From MGBC120314 sp051877855 (GTDB lineage: Bacteria; Bacillota; Clostridia; Lachnospirales; Lachnospiraceae): a DNA stretch of 64,000 nucleotides. Shown here in pieces: positions 52,131 to 62,136 of the stretch. Position 1 is the stretch's first letter; each line of letters begins with the position of its first letter. Under the pieces are notes generated by a model. The model was not told where the DNA came from. It ran no database searches and worked only from the letters and a program-made list of their open reading frames with translations. The position numbers and the translations under genes are program-made. The stretch is from contig JBJEJH010000051.1 of NCBI GenBank assembly GCA_051877855.1, positions 15,762 to 79,761 of the forward strand. Direction: 5' to 3'.

Positions 52131-53534
52131 ATGTTAACCATAAATCTCGATCACACATCCGATAAATCCCTCTACATCCAGCTCTATGAAGAAATTAAAA
52201 ATCAGATTATTTCTCATACGCTGCCCCCAAAGAGCATTCTTCCTTCCAAGCGCAATCTTTCCGCACATTTGGGTGTCAGTGTTAAAACCATTGAAAATGC
52301 TTATGCACAGCTTCTGCTGGAGGGTTATATCTACTCCGAAGAAAAACGTGGGTACTTTGTAAGTACCCTGGAGGATTACCGCACCGGCAGTAAAACCAAT
52401 TCGCAAAAATATACCACCAGGTTTCATGACGACGAATACCTGGTGGATTTAAAAGCCAATAAAAATAATATGGAGAACTTTCCTACCGCAACCTGGTTTC
52501 GTCTGATGCGTGAAACACTCTCCTATGAAGAAGAACGTTTATTTGATACGGTTCCATTTAACGGAATCGCCGAACTGCGTATCGCCATTGCCCGTCATCT
52601 TAAAGATTTCCGTGGCATGGACGTTTCCCCGGATCAGATCATCATCGGTGCCGGAACCGAATATCTCTACGCCCGTCTCATTCAACTTCTTGGTAAAGAC
52701 ACCTGCTATGCCGTTGAGAATCCGGGATATCAGAAAATCCCTGCCATCTACCGAAGCAATGATGTCCCTTACAAAGCCATCGAACTGGATTCGGACGGCA
52801 TACGTATGGATCTTCTGGAACGATCCAACTGTAATGTGGTACACATCGCACCGGCACATCATTTTCCATTAGGATTCGTGACGCCAATCAATCGCCGTCT
52901 GGAACTGCTTCAATGGGTCAATGCCGGACCCAACCGTTATATCATCGAGGATGACTATGACAGTGAATACCGCTACCACGGCCGTCCGGTACCACCACTT
53001 TACAGCATCGACATCCGCGGGAAGATCATCTATATGAATACCTTTTCCAAAAGCATCGCTCCGGCCCTTCGCATCAGCTATATGGTACTCCCGGAAAATC
53101 TGATGGAACGCTATATCTCCACCATGAATTTTTACTCCTGTACCGTATCCAGCTTTGAGCAATTCACCCTTGCCAAATTCATCGAGGGAAATTACCTGGA
53201 ACGAACCATCCACCGGATGAAGCGTCACAATGCCGGTCAGCGTAACCTCATTGTCTCCGCCATCGAGAAATCCGATTTAAACCAATATACTAAGATTCTG
53301 GAAGACTCCGCAGGAACCCATTTCCTTCTAAAGGTACAAACCTCCTTAAGTGATGAGGAACTGTCCACTGAATTAAAGGATAAGGGCATTCTGGTATCCT
53401 GCCTGTCGGAATACTGCGAAAATCCTAATCCGCAGTATGATTCCACACTTGTCATCAACTATTCCGGAATCACCGAAAAACAGATTGAATACTTTATTGA
53501 AACTTTGCTGAAAATACTTGTGGACACATTATAA
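52131..53534 (+). CDS. MocR/PdxR-family regulator (GntR helix-turn-helix plus aminotransferase-like domain)
   Basis: 467 residues. A GntR-type winged helix (LPPKSILPSKRNLSAHLGVSV at about 30-55) is followed by an aminotransferase fold with IIGAGTEYLYARLI, IEDDYDSEYRY and the PLP lysine in NTFSKSIAPALRISY. Such regulators sense PLP or amines; PdxR members control vitamin B6 synthesis, but no pdxS/pdxT is in the window. TAGGAGG precedes ATG 52131. It ends 12 bases from the end of the SulP gene, with which it converges. Confidence 0.93.
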   Translation: MLTINLDHTSDKSLYIQLYEEIKNQIISHTLPPKSILPSKRNLSAHLGVSVKTIENAYAQLLLEGYIYSEEKRGYFVSTLEDYRTGSKTNSQKYTTRFHDDEYLVDLKANKNNMENFPTATWFRLMRETLSYEEERLFDTVPFNGIAELRIAIARHLKDFRGMDVSPDQIIIGAGTEYLYARLIQLLGKDTCYAVENPGYQKIPAIYRSNDVPYKAIELDSDGIRMDLLERSNCNVVHIAPAHHFPLGFVTPINRRLELLQWVNAGPNRYIIEDDYDSEYRYHGRPVPPLYSIDIRGKIIYMNTFSKSIAPALRISYMVLPENLMERYISTMNFYSCTVSSFEQFTLAKFIEGNYLERTIHRMKRHNAGQRNLIVSAIEKSDLNQYTKILEDSAGTHFLLKVQTSLSDEELSTELKDKGILVSCLSEYCENPNPQYDSTLVINYSGITEKQIEYFIETLLKILVDTL

Positions 53535-53546
53535 GTACTTGGATGA

Positions 53547-55175
53547 TTACTGCAAACCTGCTGCTCTTTCCAATGCTGCATCAATGTTCTTACAGAAGTT
53601 ATCTGCGCCAATCTTTTCGATAAAACCATTCTTCTTCATGGTTTTGTATGGCTGCTCATTGACATGGGAGAAAATAATCTGCACATTATTGGCATGACAT
53701 CGCTCATAAAGAGCATCCAAAGCCTGCATCGCTGTCGCATCCAAAGAAGGGACACCACGCATACGGATTACCAGACAACGGGTAAAATCCTTAATGGTAA
53801 TCTCTGCAATACGATCCGCAGCACCAAAAAACAATGGGCCACTGATCTCATAAACACGGACATGCTGCGGAACCTGACGAAGATTAATACTATCCGGATC
53901 ATTTTCACCATCATAATATTTCCAACTCTTGATTTCAGACTGCTCACTCATTCGCTTCATGAAAAGGCCGCAGGCAAGAATCATACCAACTTCAATTGCA
54001 AGTACCAGATCAAAGGCAAAGGTCAACACACAGGAGGTAATAAGCACCGCCGCATCACTCTTAGGAGCCTTGCGGTACGCAAGCATAGCCTTTACATTGA
54101 ACATATTGTAAGACACCACCATTAAGATTGCCGCCAATACACAGAGTGGCACCAGCTTGATAAACGGCATCAGGAAAATTAAGAATACCAATAACATAAT
54201 CGAATGAACAATTGCCGCAATCGGTGTTCTTGCACCATTTTTTGCACTGGCAATACCTCTTGCCACACCACCGGTAGCCGGGATACATCCAAAAATACCT
54301 AAGATTACATTGGCAAGTCCCTGGGCAATCAATTCCATATTGGAGTTGGTCCTATGGTTGATAAGACTGTCCGTTACAACCGCAGATAACAACGCCTGCA
54401 TTGCAATCAGAATAGCGATGGTAAAACCCGGCTGAACCAGATCAATGATGGTCTGAAGATTCATATGCGGAACATATGGCATTCCAAGGCTCTTAGGGAT
54501 TTCCCCTAATAACGGTACATCCAACTTAAGTACAAGGGCCAGAACCGTTCCCACAATCAATGTCACAAAGGAATTCGGAATAACCTTATTAATCTTAGGC
54601 CAAACCACCAAAACCACAATACATACCAGGCCCAGCAAAACGGCCTGATAATTTACATCGGCAAAGTGGGTAAAATAATAGCTCCACTTCTCAACAAATT
54701 TTCCCGGAACACTGGCTACTTCCATTCCAAGAAAATCCTTCACTTCCAACGTAAAAATCGTTACCCCGATACCGGCAGTAAAACCGGTAGTGATTGGTGC
54801 AGGTATAAACTTAATGAGCTTACCCATACGAAAAGCGCCCATAAGGATCAGCATAATACCCGCCAGAATCATGGCAACGATGAGACCATCGGTTCCATAC
54901 TGTGCAATAACGGACTGTGTAATAACGATAAAAGCACCGGTAGGTCCTGAAATCTGTACACGGCTTCCACCCAGCACTGCACCCACAATGCTGGCAATAA
55001 CCGCAGCAAAAATACCCTTCTCCGCTGAAACTCCGGCACCCATTGCAAATGCAATGGAAAGCGGAAGTGCAATGACTGCTACAATAATACCGGCAAGAAC
55101 ATCTTTAAAAAACTGATTCTTCGTATATCCCTTTAACGCCGAAATAATACATGGCCTAAGTTTATCTTTGTCCAT
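53547..55175 (-). CDS. SulP-family anion transporter with STAS domain
   Basis: 542 residues. About 12 membrane helices (with GSRVQISGPTGAFIVI and TGFTAGIGVTI) are followed by a cytoplasmic STAS domain (VYEISGPLFFGAADRIAEI, VPSLDATAMQALDALYERC). SulP proteins carry sulfate, bicarbonate or other anions; the substrate is not clear. ATG 55175 follows GGGAGG, which also pairs with an upstream sequence in the leader. It is a single gene after pyrC with its own promoter. Confidence 0.93.
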   Translation of the reverse strand: MDKDKLRPCIISALKGYTKNQFFKDVLAGIIVAVIALPLSIAFAMGAGVSAEKGIFAAVIASIVGAVLGGSRVQISGPTGAFIVITQSVIAQYGTDGLIVAMILAGIMLILMGAFRMGKLIKFIPAPITTGFTAGIGVTIFTLEVKDFLGMEVASVPGKFVEKWSYYFTHFADVNYQAVLLGLVCIVVLVVWPKINKVIPNSFVTLIVGTVLALVLKLDVPLLGEIPKSLGMPYVPHMNLQTIIDLVQPGFTIAILIAMQALLSAVVTDSLINHRTNSNMELIAQGLANVILGIFGCIPATGGVARGIASAKNGARTPIAAIVHSIMLLVFLIFLMPFIKLVPLCVLAAILMVVSYNMFNVKAMLAYRKAPKSDAAVLITSCVLTFAFDLVLAIEVGMILACGLFMKRMSEQSEIKSWKYYDGENDPDSINLRQVPQHVRVYEISGPLFFGAADRIAEITIKDFTRCLVIRMRGVPSLDATAMQALDALYERCHANNVQIIFSHVNEQPYKTMKKNGFIEKIGADNFCKNIDAALERAAGLQ

Positions 55176-55179
55176 AAAA

Positions 55180-55249
55180 AAATCCTCCCAAAATTAGTTG
55201 TAAGCACAACAACAAACACGATTGTACGCTCTTTGAGGGAGGATTTCAA
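55180..55249 (-). promoter_or_regulatory. SulP promoter and inverted repeat involving its ribosome site
   Basis: A 10-base perfect inverted repeat, AAATCCTCCC (55180-55189) with GGGAGGATTT (55237-55246), includes the SulP ribosome site. A smaller GTTGT/ACAAC hairpin lies between. A candidate promoter on the minus strand (-35 TTGAAA 55244-55249, -10 TACAAT 55221-55226, 17-base spacer) overlaps the far arm. If it is used, the far arm is not in the RNA; if transcription comes from farther upstream (pyrC), the arm can sequester the ribosome site. Confidence 0.5.
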
Positions 55250-55300
55250 GATTATTTATTTGTAAATTCTAAATTTTCTGTACTTTTTTACATACAATTA

Positions 55301-56593
55301 TTATCCTTCATACACCACATTCCCGGCGCAGATGGTGTAGTGAACTTTACCCGGAAGCTCCCATCCCATAAAAGGACTATTGGAGGCTTTCGATTCAAAA
55401 TGATCCACCACCCATTTCTCATGCTCACCGAAGATAACCACATCCGCAGGAGCCCCTTCGGTGATGCTTCCCGGAATCATACGATAAAACACTGATGGGT
55501 TCTTACTCATCAGCGCCATCAATTCCAGTAACGTCAGATGTCCCGGTTCTACGAGAGAGTGAATACCCAGTGCCAGGGAAGTCTCAAGTCCGGTGATTCC
55601 ACTTGGCGCCTGATCCATAGGCTTTTCCTTCTCCTCCACACTGTGGGGCGCATGATCCGTTACGATCATATCAATGGTTCCGTCTTTCAATCCCTCAATG
55701 ATCTTCATACGATCCTCTTCGGTTCGAAGCGGTGGATTCATTCGTGCCAGAGTACCATACTGAAGCACTGCGTCCTCCGTCAGTGTAAAATGATGTGGTG
55801 TTGCCTCTGCATGAATGTCAGCACCTAATTTTCGGGCAGTTCGAACTAATTCCACAGAATTCGCTGAGGAAATATGCTGAATACAGACAGAAGCACCCGT
55901 ATGAAGAGCCAGCATACAATCTCTTGCCACCATCACATCCTCTGCCGTTCTTGAGGCACCGCCGTAATTTAACTGCCTGGATACTTTACCCTGATGTACT
56001 CCCGGCTTTATGATAAAGGCAGGATCTTCCTCATGAAGACTGATTGGAAGATCTAACTCCTTCGCCTTCTCCATGGCCTCCACCAGAAGTTTCTCATCCA
56101 TAATCGGTATACCATCATCTGTGAATCCTGCTGCTCCTGCTGCTGCCAGAGCATCCATATCCACAAGCTCTAATCCCTTAAGATCCTTCGTTACCGTTGC
56201 AGCCTGAAGGACATGAATTCCGGTTGATTCTCCCTTTTCCTGAATATATCCCAGTGTTTCAACATTATCCACCGCAGGCTTGGTGTTGGCCATGCACACC
56301 ACCGTTGTAAAACCGCCACGGGCCGCTGCCCTTGCCCCGGTAATAATATCTTCCTTGTAGGTAAACCCGGGATCGCGAAAATGTACATGGGTATCCACAA
56401 GCCCCGGTGCCACCACGAGTCCTGTGGCATCGATCACCTTCAAGTCCTTAGCATCCGGATATTGCTCCTTCACCGAATCCACATCAATCACCTTTTCCAC
56501 CCCGGCAATGACATTTCCATCCATCAATACATCTTTTATTTCATCGGTTTCGGTTACCGGGTCAACCACTCTGCCGTTTTTGATAAGAATCAT
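55301..56593 (-). CDS. pyrC: Dihydroorotase
   Basis: 430 residues, class I zinc amidohydrolase. It closes carbamoyl aspartate to dihydroorotate in pyrimidine synthesis. The metal site is VDTHVHFRDPGFTYKED, with the later conserved DHAPHSVEEK and histidines in TPHHFTLTE. GGAGGG precedes ATG 56593. It is the last gene of the run flippase, GT9, two methyltransferases, pyrC, and only 13 bases follow the methyltransferase stop. No other pyr genes are in the window. Confidence 0.95.
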   Translation of the reverse strand: MILIKNGRVVDPVTETDEIKDVLMDGNVIAGVEKVIDVDSVKEQYPDAKDLKVIDATGLVVAPGLVDTHVHFRDPGFTYKEDIITGARAAARGGFTTVVCMANTKPAVDNVETLGYIQEKGESTGIHVLQAATVTKDLKGLELVDMDALAAAGAAGFTDDGIPIMDEKLLVEAMEKAKELDLPISLHEEDPAFIIKPGVHQGKVSRQLNYGGASRTAEDVMVARDCMLALHTGASVCIQHISSANSVELVRTARKLGADIHAEATPHHFTLTEDAVLQYGTLARMNPPLRTEEDRMKIIEGLKDGTIDMIVTDHAPHSVEEKEKPMDQAPSGITGLETSLALGIHSLVEPGHLTLLELMALMSKNPSVFYRMIPGSITEGAPADVVIFGEHEKWVVDHFESKASNSPFMGWELPGKVHYTICAGNVVYEG

Positions 56594-56606
56594 GCGTTTC
56601 CCTCCA

Positions 56607-57395
56607 CTAATTTATTTTATTACTATTTTTTAATAGTTCATAATCCCGTTCTACCTGTTTATTCGACAAATTATTAATCCATCTGTATCTGTACACCCCC
56701 AGGTGATACATCACGTTCATCCAAAGCAACCGCATCTTACTCACTTTTTTCTTCGTAAACCAATGTAATCCCATAAGCTTATAGTAACGAAGTCCAAAAC
56801 TTTCCGCCAGATACTGTAATGTCACTTCACTATAGAAAGCGATATGTTGACCATGTTCCCGACCGTAATACCACCACGTGGGTTCCTTCCACTTAAATTT
56901 CTTGTCATAACACACTGTCGTAAATATTAATTCATGGGTAACATCCAGGTATCTTTTAATTTCCTCCACCGGATTTACCAAATGTTCAAGCACCTCAAAA
57001 CTTGTTAATAAATCAATTTTCCCTCCATCGTTATATTCAAATCCCCTTGCCAATAATGGCTTTGCAAATTTATCAAACCATAAGAAATTATATCCTGCAT
57101 CCCGCATCATCCGGGTAAAGATGCCATATCCACCACCATAATCCAAAAAGGTATTATCTTTTTTATAAAAAAAATCTATAACAGCCTTTACCCTAATAAC
57201 TGCATCTATATTTCGAGTCATAACCCCAACATCACTATCTACAAGAGCCTCATCATATGCTTCCTGTAACCAAAACGGGGACTCTGTATAAACAAATGCA
57301 CATCCGGGACATTGAAAATAATTCACATCGTATTTTTTTAATACTTTACTTTGAAAGATTACCTTTCCATCATTCTGACATATCGGACACTTCAT
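56607..57395 (-). CDS. SAM-dependent methyltransferase with N-terminal zinc ribbon
   Basis: 262 residues. The N-terminal CPICQND and CPGC pairs form a zinc ribbon; a class I fold follows with the SAM motif FLDYGGGYGIFTR and LLTSFEVLEHL. The arrangement resembles sugar or glycan methyltransferases found in polysaccharide clusters. ATG 57395 follows AGGGGA. It lies with a second methyltransferase and GT9, so a role in cell-surface glycan modification is likely, but the acceptor is unknown. Confidence 0.87.
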   Translation of the reverse strand: MKCPICQNDGKVIFQSKVLKKYDVNYFQCPGCAFVYTESPFWLQEAYDEALVDSDVGVMTRNIDAVIRVKAVIDFFYKKDNTFLDYGGGYGIFTRMMRDAGYNFLWFDKFAKPLLARGFEYNDGGKIDLLTSFEVLEHLVNPVEEIKRYLDVTHELIFTTVCYDKKFKWKEPTWWYYGREHGQHIAFYSEVTLQYLAESFGLRYYKLMGLHWFTKKKVSKMRLLWMNVMYHLGVYRYRWINNLSNKQVERDYELLKNSNKIN

Positions 57396-57408
57396 TGATA
57401 TTCCCCTA

Positions 57409-58110
57409 TTATCTCACTTTTTGCGCCAACACCTTAAGCTCCCAAGTATATATTCTTGGGCTCGGTTTATGAAAATAACTTTCTGTTATCTTATTATAAA
57501 AAGCTACTCTCTTATCGTAGAAAAAAACGGCAGCTTTCATAATAATTTTTTTAATACCCTTCAAATCATATGAGCCATCCCTGTCAAGAAAATCTACCTG
57601 TTCAAAGCCTGCAGCACGCAAAACATAACTAATACTTCCGGAGGTATAAAGTGTCTCATGGGTAAAATCTTCATAGGCCCAGTAGCAGCCAACATTCGAC
57701 TGGGCATTCGGAACACCTGTGTACATTTTTCCATTATCATTTAATAAATTGGAATAAATATAATTCAATGTACTGATAACGTCTTTTTTAGGAATATGTT
57801 CCACAACATGGTTCATGATAATGAAATCAAACTTCTTCTCCGGATGATATTCCAAAAGATCTATTTTCTCACAATCAATTCCTTTTTTACGAACCCATTC
57901 CACTGCGCTTTCATCCAAATCGATTCCATGTATATTCTCATATCCAAGATTCCTTAATGCAGATAACATTCTTCCGTCTCCACAGCCAATATCCAGAATA
58001 TTGGCACTTTTCTCCGACGGAAGGTGTTCTATGACACATCCCGGTATCCATGCTTCCTTTGTAAAAACATTTAGTCTCAGTTTATGGTAATCTAAATAAT
58101 TTTCTTCCAT
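57409..58110 (-). CDS. Class I SAM-dependent methyltransferase
   Basis: 233 residues. The SAM-binding motif ILDIGCGDGRMLSALRNLG and FDFIIMNHVVEHIPKKD are clear. It is part of the glycan cluster; substrate is not determined by sequence. GGAGGAATAAAAAG precedes ATG 58110. It ends 13 bases before the zinc-ribbon methyltransferase. Confidence 0.9.
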   Translation of the reverse strand: MEENYLDYHKLRLNVFTKEAWIPGCVIEHLPSEKSANILDIGCGDGRMLSALRNLGYENIHGIDLDESAVEWVRKKGIDCEKIDLLEYHPEKKFDFIIMNHVVEHIPKKDVISTLNYIYSNLLNDNGKMYTGVPNAQSNVGCYWAYEDFTHETLYTSGSISYVLRAAGFEQVDFLDRDGSYDLKGIKKIIMKAAVFFYDKRVAFYNKITESYFHKPSPRIYTWELKVLAQKVR

Positions 58111-58116
58111 TACTTT

Positions 58117-59253
58117 TTATTCCTCCAACACTTCTGACGCAATTTTTACGACATCATCCACCGTCACCTTGCGTATACAGGTCCATTTTCCAAATTGAAG
58201 TTCATCATCCTCACACTGCTTTGTTACCTTTTTCCGGTTACAATAATAACAGCCCATCTTATGAAAACATACATGTGGATAGAATTTTTCATTTTCCTTT
58301 ATCTGTGTATCATAGGGCAGAAAACGTTCAAAATGCCATCCGCCAACGATTGCCACACTTTGGGTTCTTACTGCCGCAGCTATATGTGCAGCACTGGTAT
58401 CACCGGAAAGAACCAGTACGGCATTTCTGATATACTCAATATACTCCAAAAATCCGGTCTTTCCGATGTAGTTTCGGACCGGAATACCGGCATTAAGCCT
58501 GCAGAACGCCTCCCCCAGTTCAGAATCATTGGGGGAACCCAGCAAATAGCAGGGCAAATGATTTTTTTCATAGATCCATTGAGCAACTGCAAGATATTTT
58601 TCCACTTCCCAGGCTCTCGCATAATTTGCAGTTCCAAGTACAATGACATAATATTCCGAATCCATTACCTTAAAATCATCCATTGTAACCGGTAAATAAG
58701 GTACATCCGATTTAAAATCAGAAAATCCAAAGGCTCGCATAATTTCAGCGTTCCTTTGCAATTCCATCATCCATTTTTTCTCAACATAAACAACTTCATC
58801 ATATATCTTTTCACCCTTTTTTCGGTACTCCGAATCATAATTCGTGTCATCCGGATCCACTGTAATCTTTCGATAAGCAGGTACCATTACCGCTACCGAA
58901 TCTTCCAAGGGTGAACGCGAATACACACACTGATACATGATGCAGCCATACATTTTCAACATTCGAAACCAAAGTCTGAGACAATACCCTATATTCAGAA
59001 GTTTTTTATCATCGATATCACATACATCATCAAAATAAGGTGATTTTCTTGCTAACTGGGCATTAGAGTTTCGGCATATAACAACAATTTTCTTATCCGG
59101 GTATGCCTTCTTAAACTCTTTTGCTGCATCTAACCATAACACAAAATCTCCCATGGCATCCGTCCGCAACAGAACAATAACATTCCTTTTGATCAATGCA
59201 TGCATATTCAATTGATATACGAGTTTTTTAATACCGGAATAAATTGATCCCAT
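58117..59253 (-). CDS. Family 9 glycosyltransferase (heptosyltransferase-like)
   Basis: 378 residues. Two Rossmann lobes are seen: VIVLLRTDAMGDFVLWLDAAKE at the N-terminus and VLSGDTSAAHIAAAVRTQSVAIVGG in the C-terminal lobe with the family's conserved S/D/H pattern. C-terminal cysteines (CFHKMGCYYCNRKK) are notable. GT9 enzymes add heptose or other sugars to surface glycans. GGGGAAAAG precedes ATG 59253. It starts 29 bases after the flippase stop. Confidence 0.92.
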   Translation of the reverse strand: MGSIYSGIKKLVYQLNMHALIKRNVIVLLRTDAMGDFVLWLDAAKEFKKAYPDKKIVVICRNSNAQLARKSPYFDDVCDIDDKKLLNIGYCLRLWFRMLKMYGCIMYQCVYSRSPLEDSVAVMVPAYRKITVDPDDTNYDSEYRKKGEKIYDEVVYVEKKWMMELQRNAEIMRAFGFSDFKSDVPYLPVTMDDFKVMDSEYYVIVLGTANYARAWEVEKYLAVAQWIYEKNHLPCYLLGSPNDSELGEAFCRLNAGIPVRNYIGKTGFLEYIEYIRNAVLVLSGDTSAAHIAAAVRTQSVAIVGGWHFERFLPYDTQIKENEKFYPHVCFHKMGCYYCNRKKVTKQCEDDELQFGKWTCIRKVTVDDVVKIASEVLEE

Positions 59254-59282
59254 TTCTTTTCCCCATGTTGAATTCTTAATAT

Positions 59283-60818
59283 TTATGATGCTTTTCTCAT
59301 TTTACAAAGCCGGTCTGTAACGAATCCTTTTACATCCTTATACGCCGGTGTACCTCTGTATACAAGCCAGAAAAACACATTTGGAACAATTACACAAATA
59401 ATTATTCTTATAATAAACACCTGTATATTACTTCCCTGTACTTTTCCACATATAAAATACGTGCATACCGCATTCAGAACAAACACGGTTGTATAAATCC
59501 CCAACTTCTTATAATATTCCATTGCTTTTTTATTAAAATAGTATTTAAACAATGCTCTGGTACTCCATGGCAGCGAAACCAGAACGCAATTCATTATGGT
59601 GGATAAAATCACACCATACAATCCGATCATCTGTACTAATATTACATTTAATATAAGATTTAAAACTGCGCCACAGGCTACACTATATTTATCATACTGC
59701 CACAATCCTGCGGCCTCACGGTACAAATAAGTAATATCCTGCAGCTTCCAGCAATAAAAATATATAACAAGACTTATCACTATGTTTAATGGCAGCTGAT
59801 ATGTTTCCCCAACCCAGACTGCAATAAAGGGCTGATATAGACAAAGCAGGCAAATACTGCTCCAACCTATAATCCATCCCTGTATAAATACCAGTCTGTT
59901 AAAATCACTATAATTCTTTTCTACACTTTCAGACACAATACTATTTCCGATTCCCGCCGAAAGAGAATTATAATATATACCCAATGCTGCTATCAGCATC
60001 GTAATGATATAATAGTAATTGTTATAATATCCAAGCACCGTCAAACCTAAAAATGCCGAAATCACAATGGTATCTGCAAAATTGGCAATTACATTACCAA
60101 ACTTGTATATAACCAGCGCCGATACCTTCTTTTTAATATCACTCCTTAATTCGCTGCTTATTTCTCCTTTTTCGAAATATCCCGGATATACCTTTTTGGA
60201 GACCGCCGCTACCACAATACTTCTAACCGGCTGAATGAATACCATAATAATTGTATACAAATAATAATTTCGAGAAAAGATTAACACTACGATCTGCAAA
60301 ACATTTTGCAGAATAATCAGAACCGAATTTATCTTGCTTAAGATGTCATTACGCTGATATGCAGTCAGGACAAAACCTCTGTATGGGAACAGGTAATACG
60401 AACTTACGGTTCCGATGAGATTCAAATAATACAGGATATATATATTAATATCTTCCGGAATATTACCCTCTACCAGAAATTCCAAAAAAGGGGAGAGAAT
60501 AATGCCGGTACCAAGGATTATACTACCAATAATAAAATAACATTTCCTGTAATACTTAAACAGCGCACCCATGGTGTCCGTATTACTGTTGACAATGGCA
60601 CGATACATATAAAACACCATTGCACTTCCAAGCCCCAGTTCCGCAAGATTCAATATTCCAAGAACCGACACAAACAGGGTACTCAGTCCCACATAGTCTG
60701 CTCCCAGACAATATATTAAAACAGTACGCGTAATAAATGAAAATATCAAAGATAATGTACTTTCTAATATGCCAAAAAATAAATTTCTCGCGGCATTTTG
60801 TGTTCTATCTCCTACCAC
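59283..60818 (-). CDS. Polysaccharide flippase (MATE/Wzx-like)
   Basis: About 511 residues and 12 to 14 membrane helices. The N-terminal RTQNAARNLFFGILEST is the usual start of the polysaccharide-biosynthesis/oligosaccharide flippase family in Lachnospiraceae. It should move lipid-linked sugar units across the membrane. The frame can be extended to ATG 60863, but that codon has no ribosome site. GTG 60818 has GAGG eight bases before it and gives the expected start, so I use it. Its promoter lies at 60880-60908. First gene of the cluster that ends in pyrC. Confidence 0.9.
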   Translation of the reverse strand: MVGDRTQNAARNLFFGILESTLSLIFSFITRTVLIYCLGADYVGLSTLFVSVLGILNLAELGLGSAMVFYMYRAIVNSNTDTMGALFKYYRKCYFIIGSIILGTGIILSPFLEFLVEGNIPEDINIYILYYLNLIGTVSSYYLFPYRGFVLTAYQRNDILSKINSVLIILQNVLQIVVLIFSRNYYLYTIIMVFIQPVRSIVVAAVSKKVYPGYFEKGEISSELRSDIKKKVSALVIYKFGNVIANFADTIVISAFLGLTVLGYYNNYYYIITMLIAALGIYYNSLSAGIGNSIVSESVEKNYSDFNRLVFIQGWIIGWSSICLLCLYQPFIAVWVGETYQLPLNIVISLVIYFYCWKLQDITYLYREAAGLWQYDKYSVACGAVLNLILNVILVQMIGLYGVILSTIMNCVLVSLPWSTRALFKYYFNKKAMEYYKKLGIYTTVFVLNAVCTYFICGKVQGSNIQVFIIRIIICVIVPNVFFWLVYRGTPAYKDVKGFVTDRLCKMRKAS

Positions 60819-60879
60819 AATAAAGTCCTCTGTTTTATCAATCTCAATTCTTCCTTCCACCATGTGGAAACCACTCTAG

Positions 60880-60908
60880 ATTATACCACAGTTTTCCTTT
60901 CCGTACAA
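60880..60908 (-). promoter_or_regulatory. Promoter of the flippase-GT9-methyltransferase operon
   Basis: On the minus strand: -35 TTGTAC (60903-60908), 17-base spacer, -10 TATAAT (60880-60885). Confidence 0.7.
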
Positions 60909-60986
60909 ATCTAAAATACCTAAGACTTGCACTAAGGCTTACCAAACCATCCTATTTCCATATGCATCTCTTTCTTACTTAAACAA

Positions 60987-61010
60987 GCCCACAACATCTC
61001 TGCTGCGGGC
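60987..61010 (-). terminator. Terminator after ddh
   Basis: On the minus strand GCCCGCAGCA and TGTTGTGGGC pair over 10 positions, two of them G-U, around a GAGA loop, followed by TTGTTT. The G-U pairs favour the minus strand. Confidence 0.65.
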
Positions 61011-61055
61011 CTGCCGTACACTCTGATATACTAATATACTAAAATAAATTTGTCA

Positions 61056-62039
61056 TTATAACAAATGAGCTCTTAATTCCTCACCGCTAAGATCCGAAAG
61101 ATAAGCCGGTGCAATATCAAATACCGTCTTACATCCATTCTGATTTTCCTTGTTCAGACGATATACTGCTCTTGCATATGCTGCGATAACAGAACCGGTA
61201 AATTCAGGATTCGAATCCAACTTAAGGCTATACTCAATCACGTGGGTATGCTCATCATTCATACCCGTTACACCGGTACGAATAACACTACCACCGTGTG
61301 GAAGTCCACTGTGATTCTTCTTCATTTCTTCCTCGGTAATGAAATGTACGGTTGTATCATAATCCGCAAAATAATTTGGCATATTCTTGATCTCGGCCTG
61401 GATGCGGTCAAGATCTGCGCCTTCCTCAGCAACAACAAAACATTCTCTTACGTGCTTTTCCCGTGTTGTAAGTTCCGGCTGCTTACCGGCACGAACTGCA
61501 TCCATTGCTGCATCTACCGGAATGGTGTACTGTCTGCAATCCTTCACGCCATCAATTCGACGAACTGCATCGGAGTGTCCCTGACTTACGCCCTTACCCC
61601 AGAAGGTGTAATCCTTGCCATCCGGAAGAACACAGTTGGCATACAAACGGTTCAGGGAGAACATTCCAGGATCCCATCCACAGGAGATAACACAGGTCTT
61701 GCCGGCTGCCTTTGCTGCTGCATCAACATTAGCAAAATGCTCCGGAATACGGGCATGTGTATCAAAACTATCCACAACATTATACATTGCCGCATACTTA
61801 GGGGTCTGCTCCGGAAGATCCGTTGCACTTCCGCCGCAAAGAATCAATACATCAATGGCATCTTTCATATCTGCCAATGCATCCTCATGATAAACTTTAA
61901 CACCCTCTGTCATTACCTTGACACTTGAAGGATTTCTTCTTGTAAATACCGCAACAAGCTCCATATCCTTATTCTTGGCAACAGCACACTCCACACCCTT
62001 ACCAAGATTTCCATAACCGAAAATACCAATTCTAATCAT
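61056..62039 (-). CDS. ddh: meso-Diaminopimelate dehydrogenase
   Basis: 327 residues. It makes meso-diaminopimelate from tetrahydrodipicolinate in one step, for lysine and peptidoglycan. The N-terminal Rossmann motif IGIFGYGNLGKGVECAV and the substrate region SCGWDPGMFSLNRLYAN are typical. GGAAAAG precedes ATG 62039. It has its own terminator, so it is probably transcribed alone. Confidence 0.95.
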   Translation of the reverse strand: MIRIGIFGYGNLGKGVECAVAKNKDMELVAVFTRRNPSSVKVMTEGVKVYHEDALADMKDAIDVLILCGGSATDLPEQTPKYAAMYNVVDSFDTHARIPEHFANVDAAAKAAGKTCVISCGWDPGMFSLNRLYANCVLPDGKDYTFWGKGVSQGHSDAVRRIDGVKDCRQYTIPVDAAMDAVRAGKQPELTTREKHVRECFVVAEEGADLDRIQAEIKNMPNYFADYDTTVHFITEEEMKKNHSGLPHGGSVIRTGVTGMNDEHTHVIEYSLKLDSNPEFTGSVIAAYARAVYRLNKENQNGCKTVFDIAPAYLSDLSGEELRAHLL

Positions 62040-62136
62040 TTTATTCTTTTCCTTTCAAACAATTAATTATATTAAGTTCCAAACCAAAACCTTTGTTTAT
62101 TATAAAATGATTTCTTTTAAATGTAAACATTCCTTT

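Noticed and set aside
60855..60869. ATG of the flippase inside a six-base hairpin (TTCCAC against GTGGAA)
   Set aside because: The GTG at 60818 has a ribosome site and gives the family-type N-terminus, so the ATG at 60863 is probably not the start.
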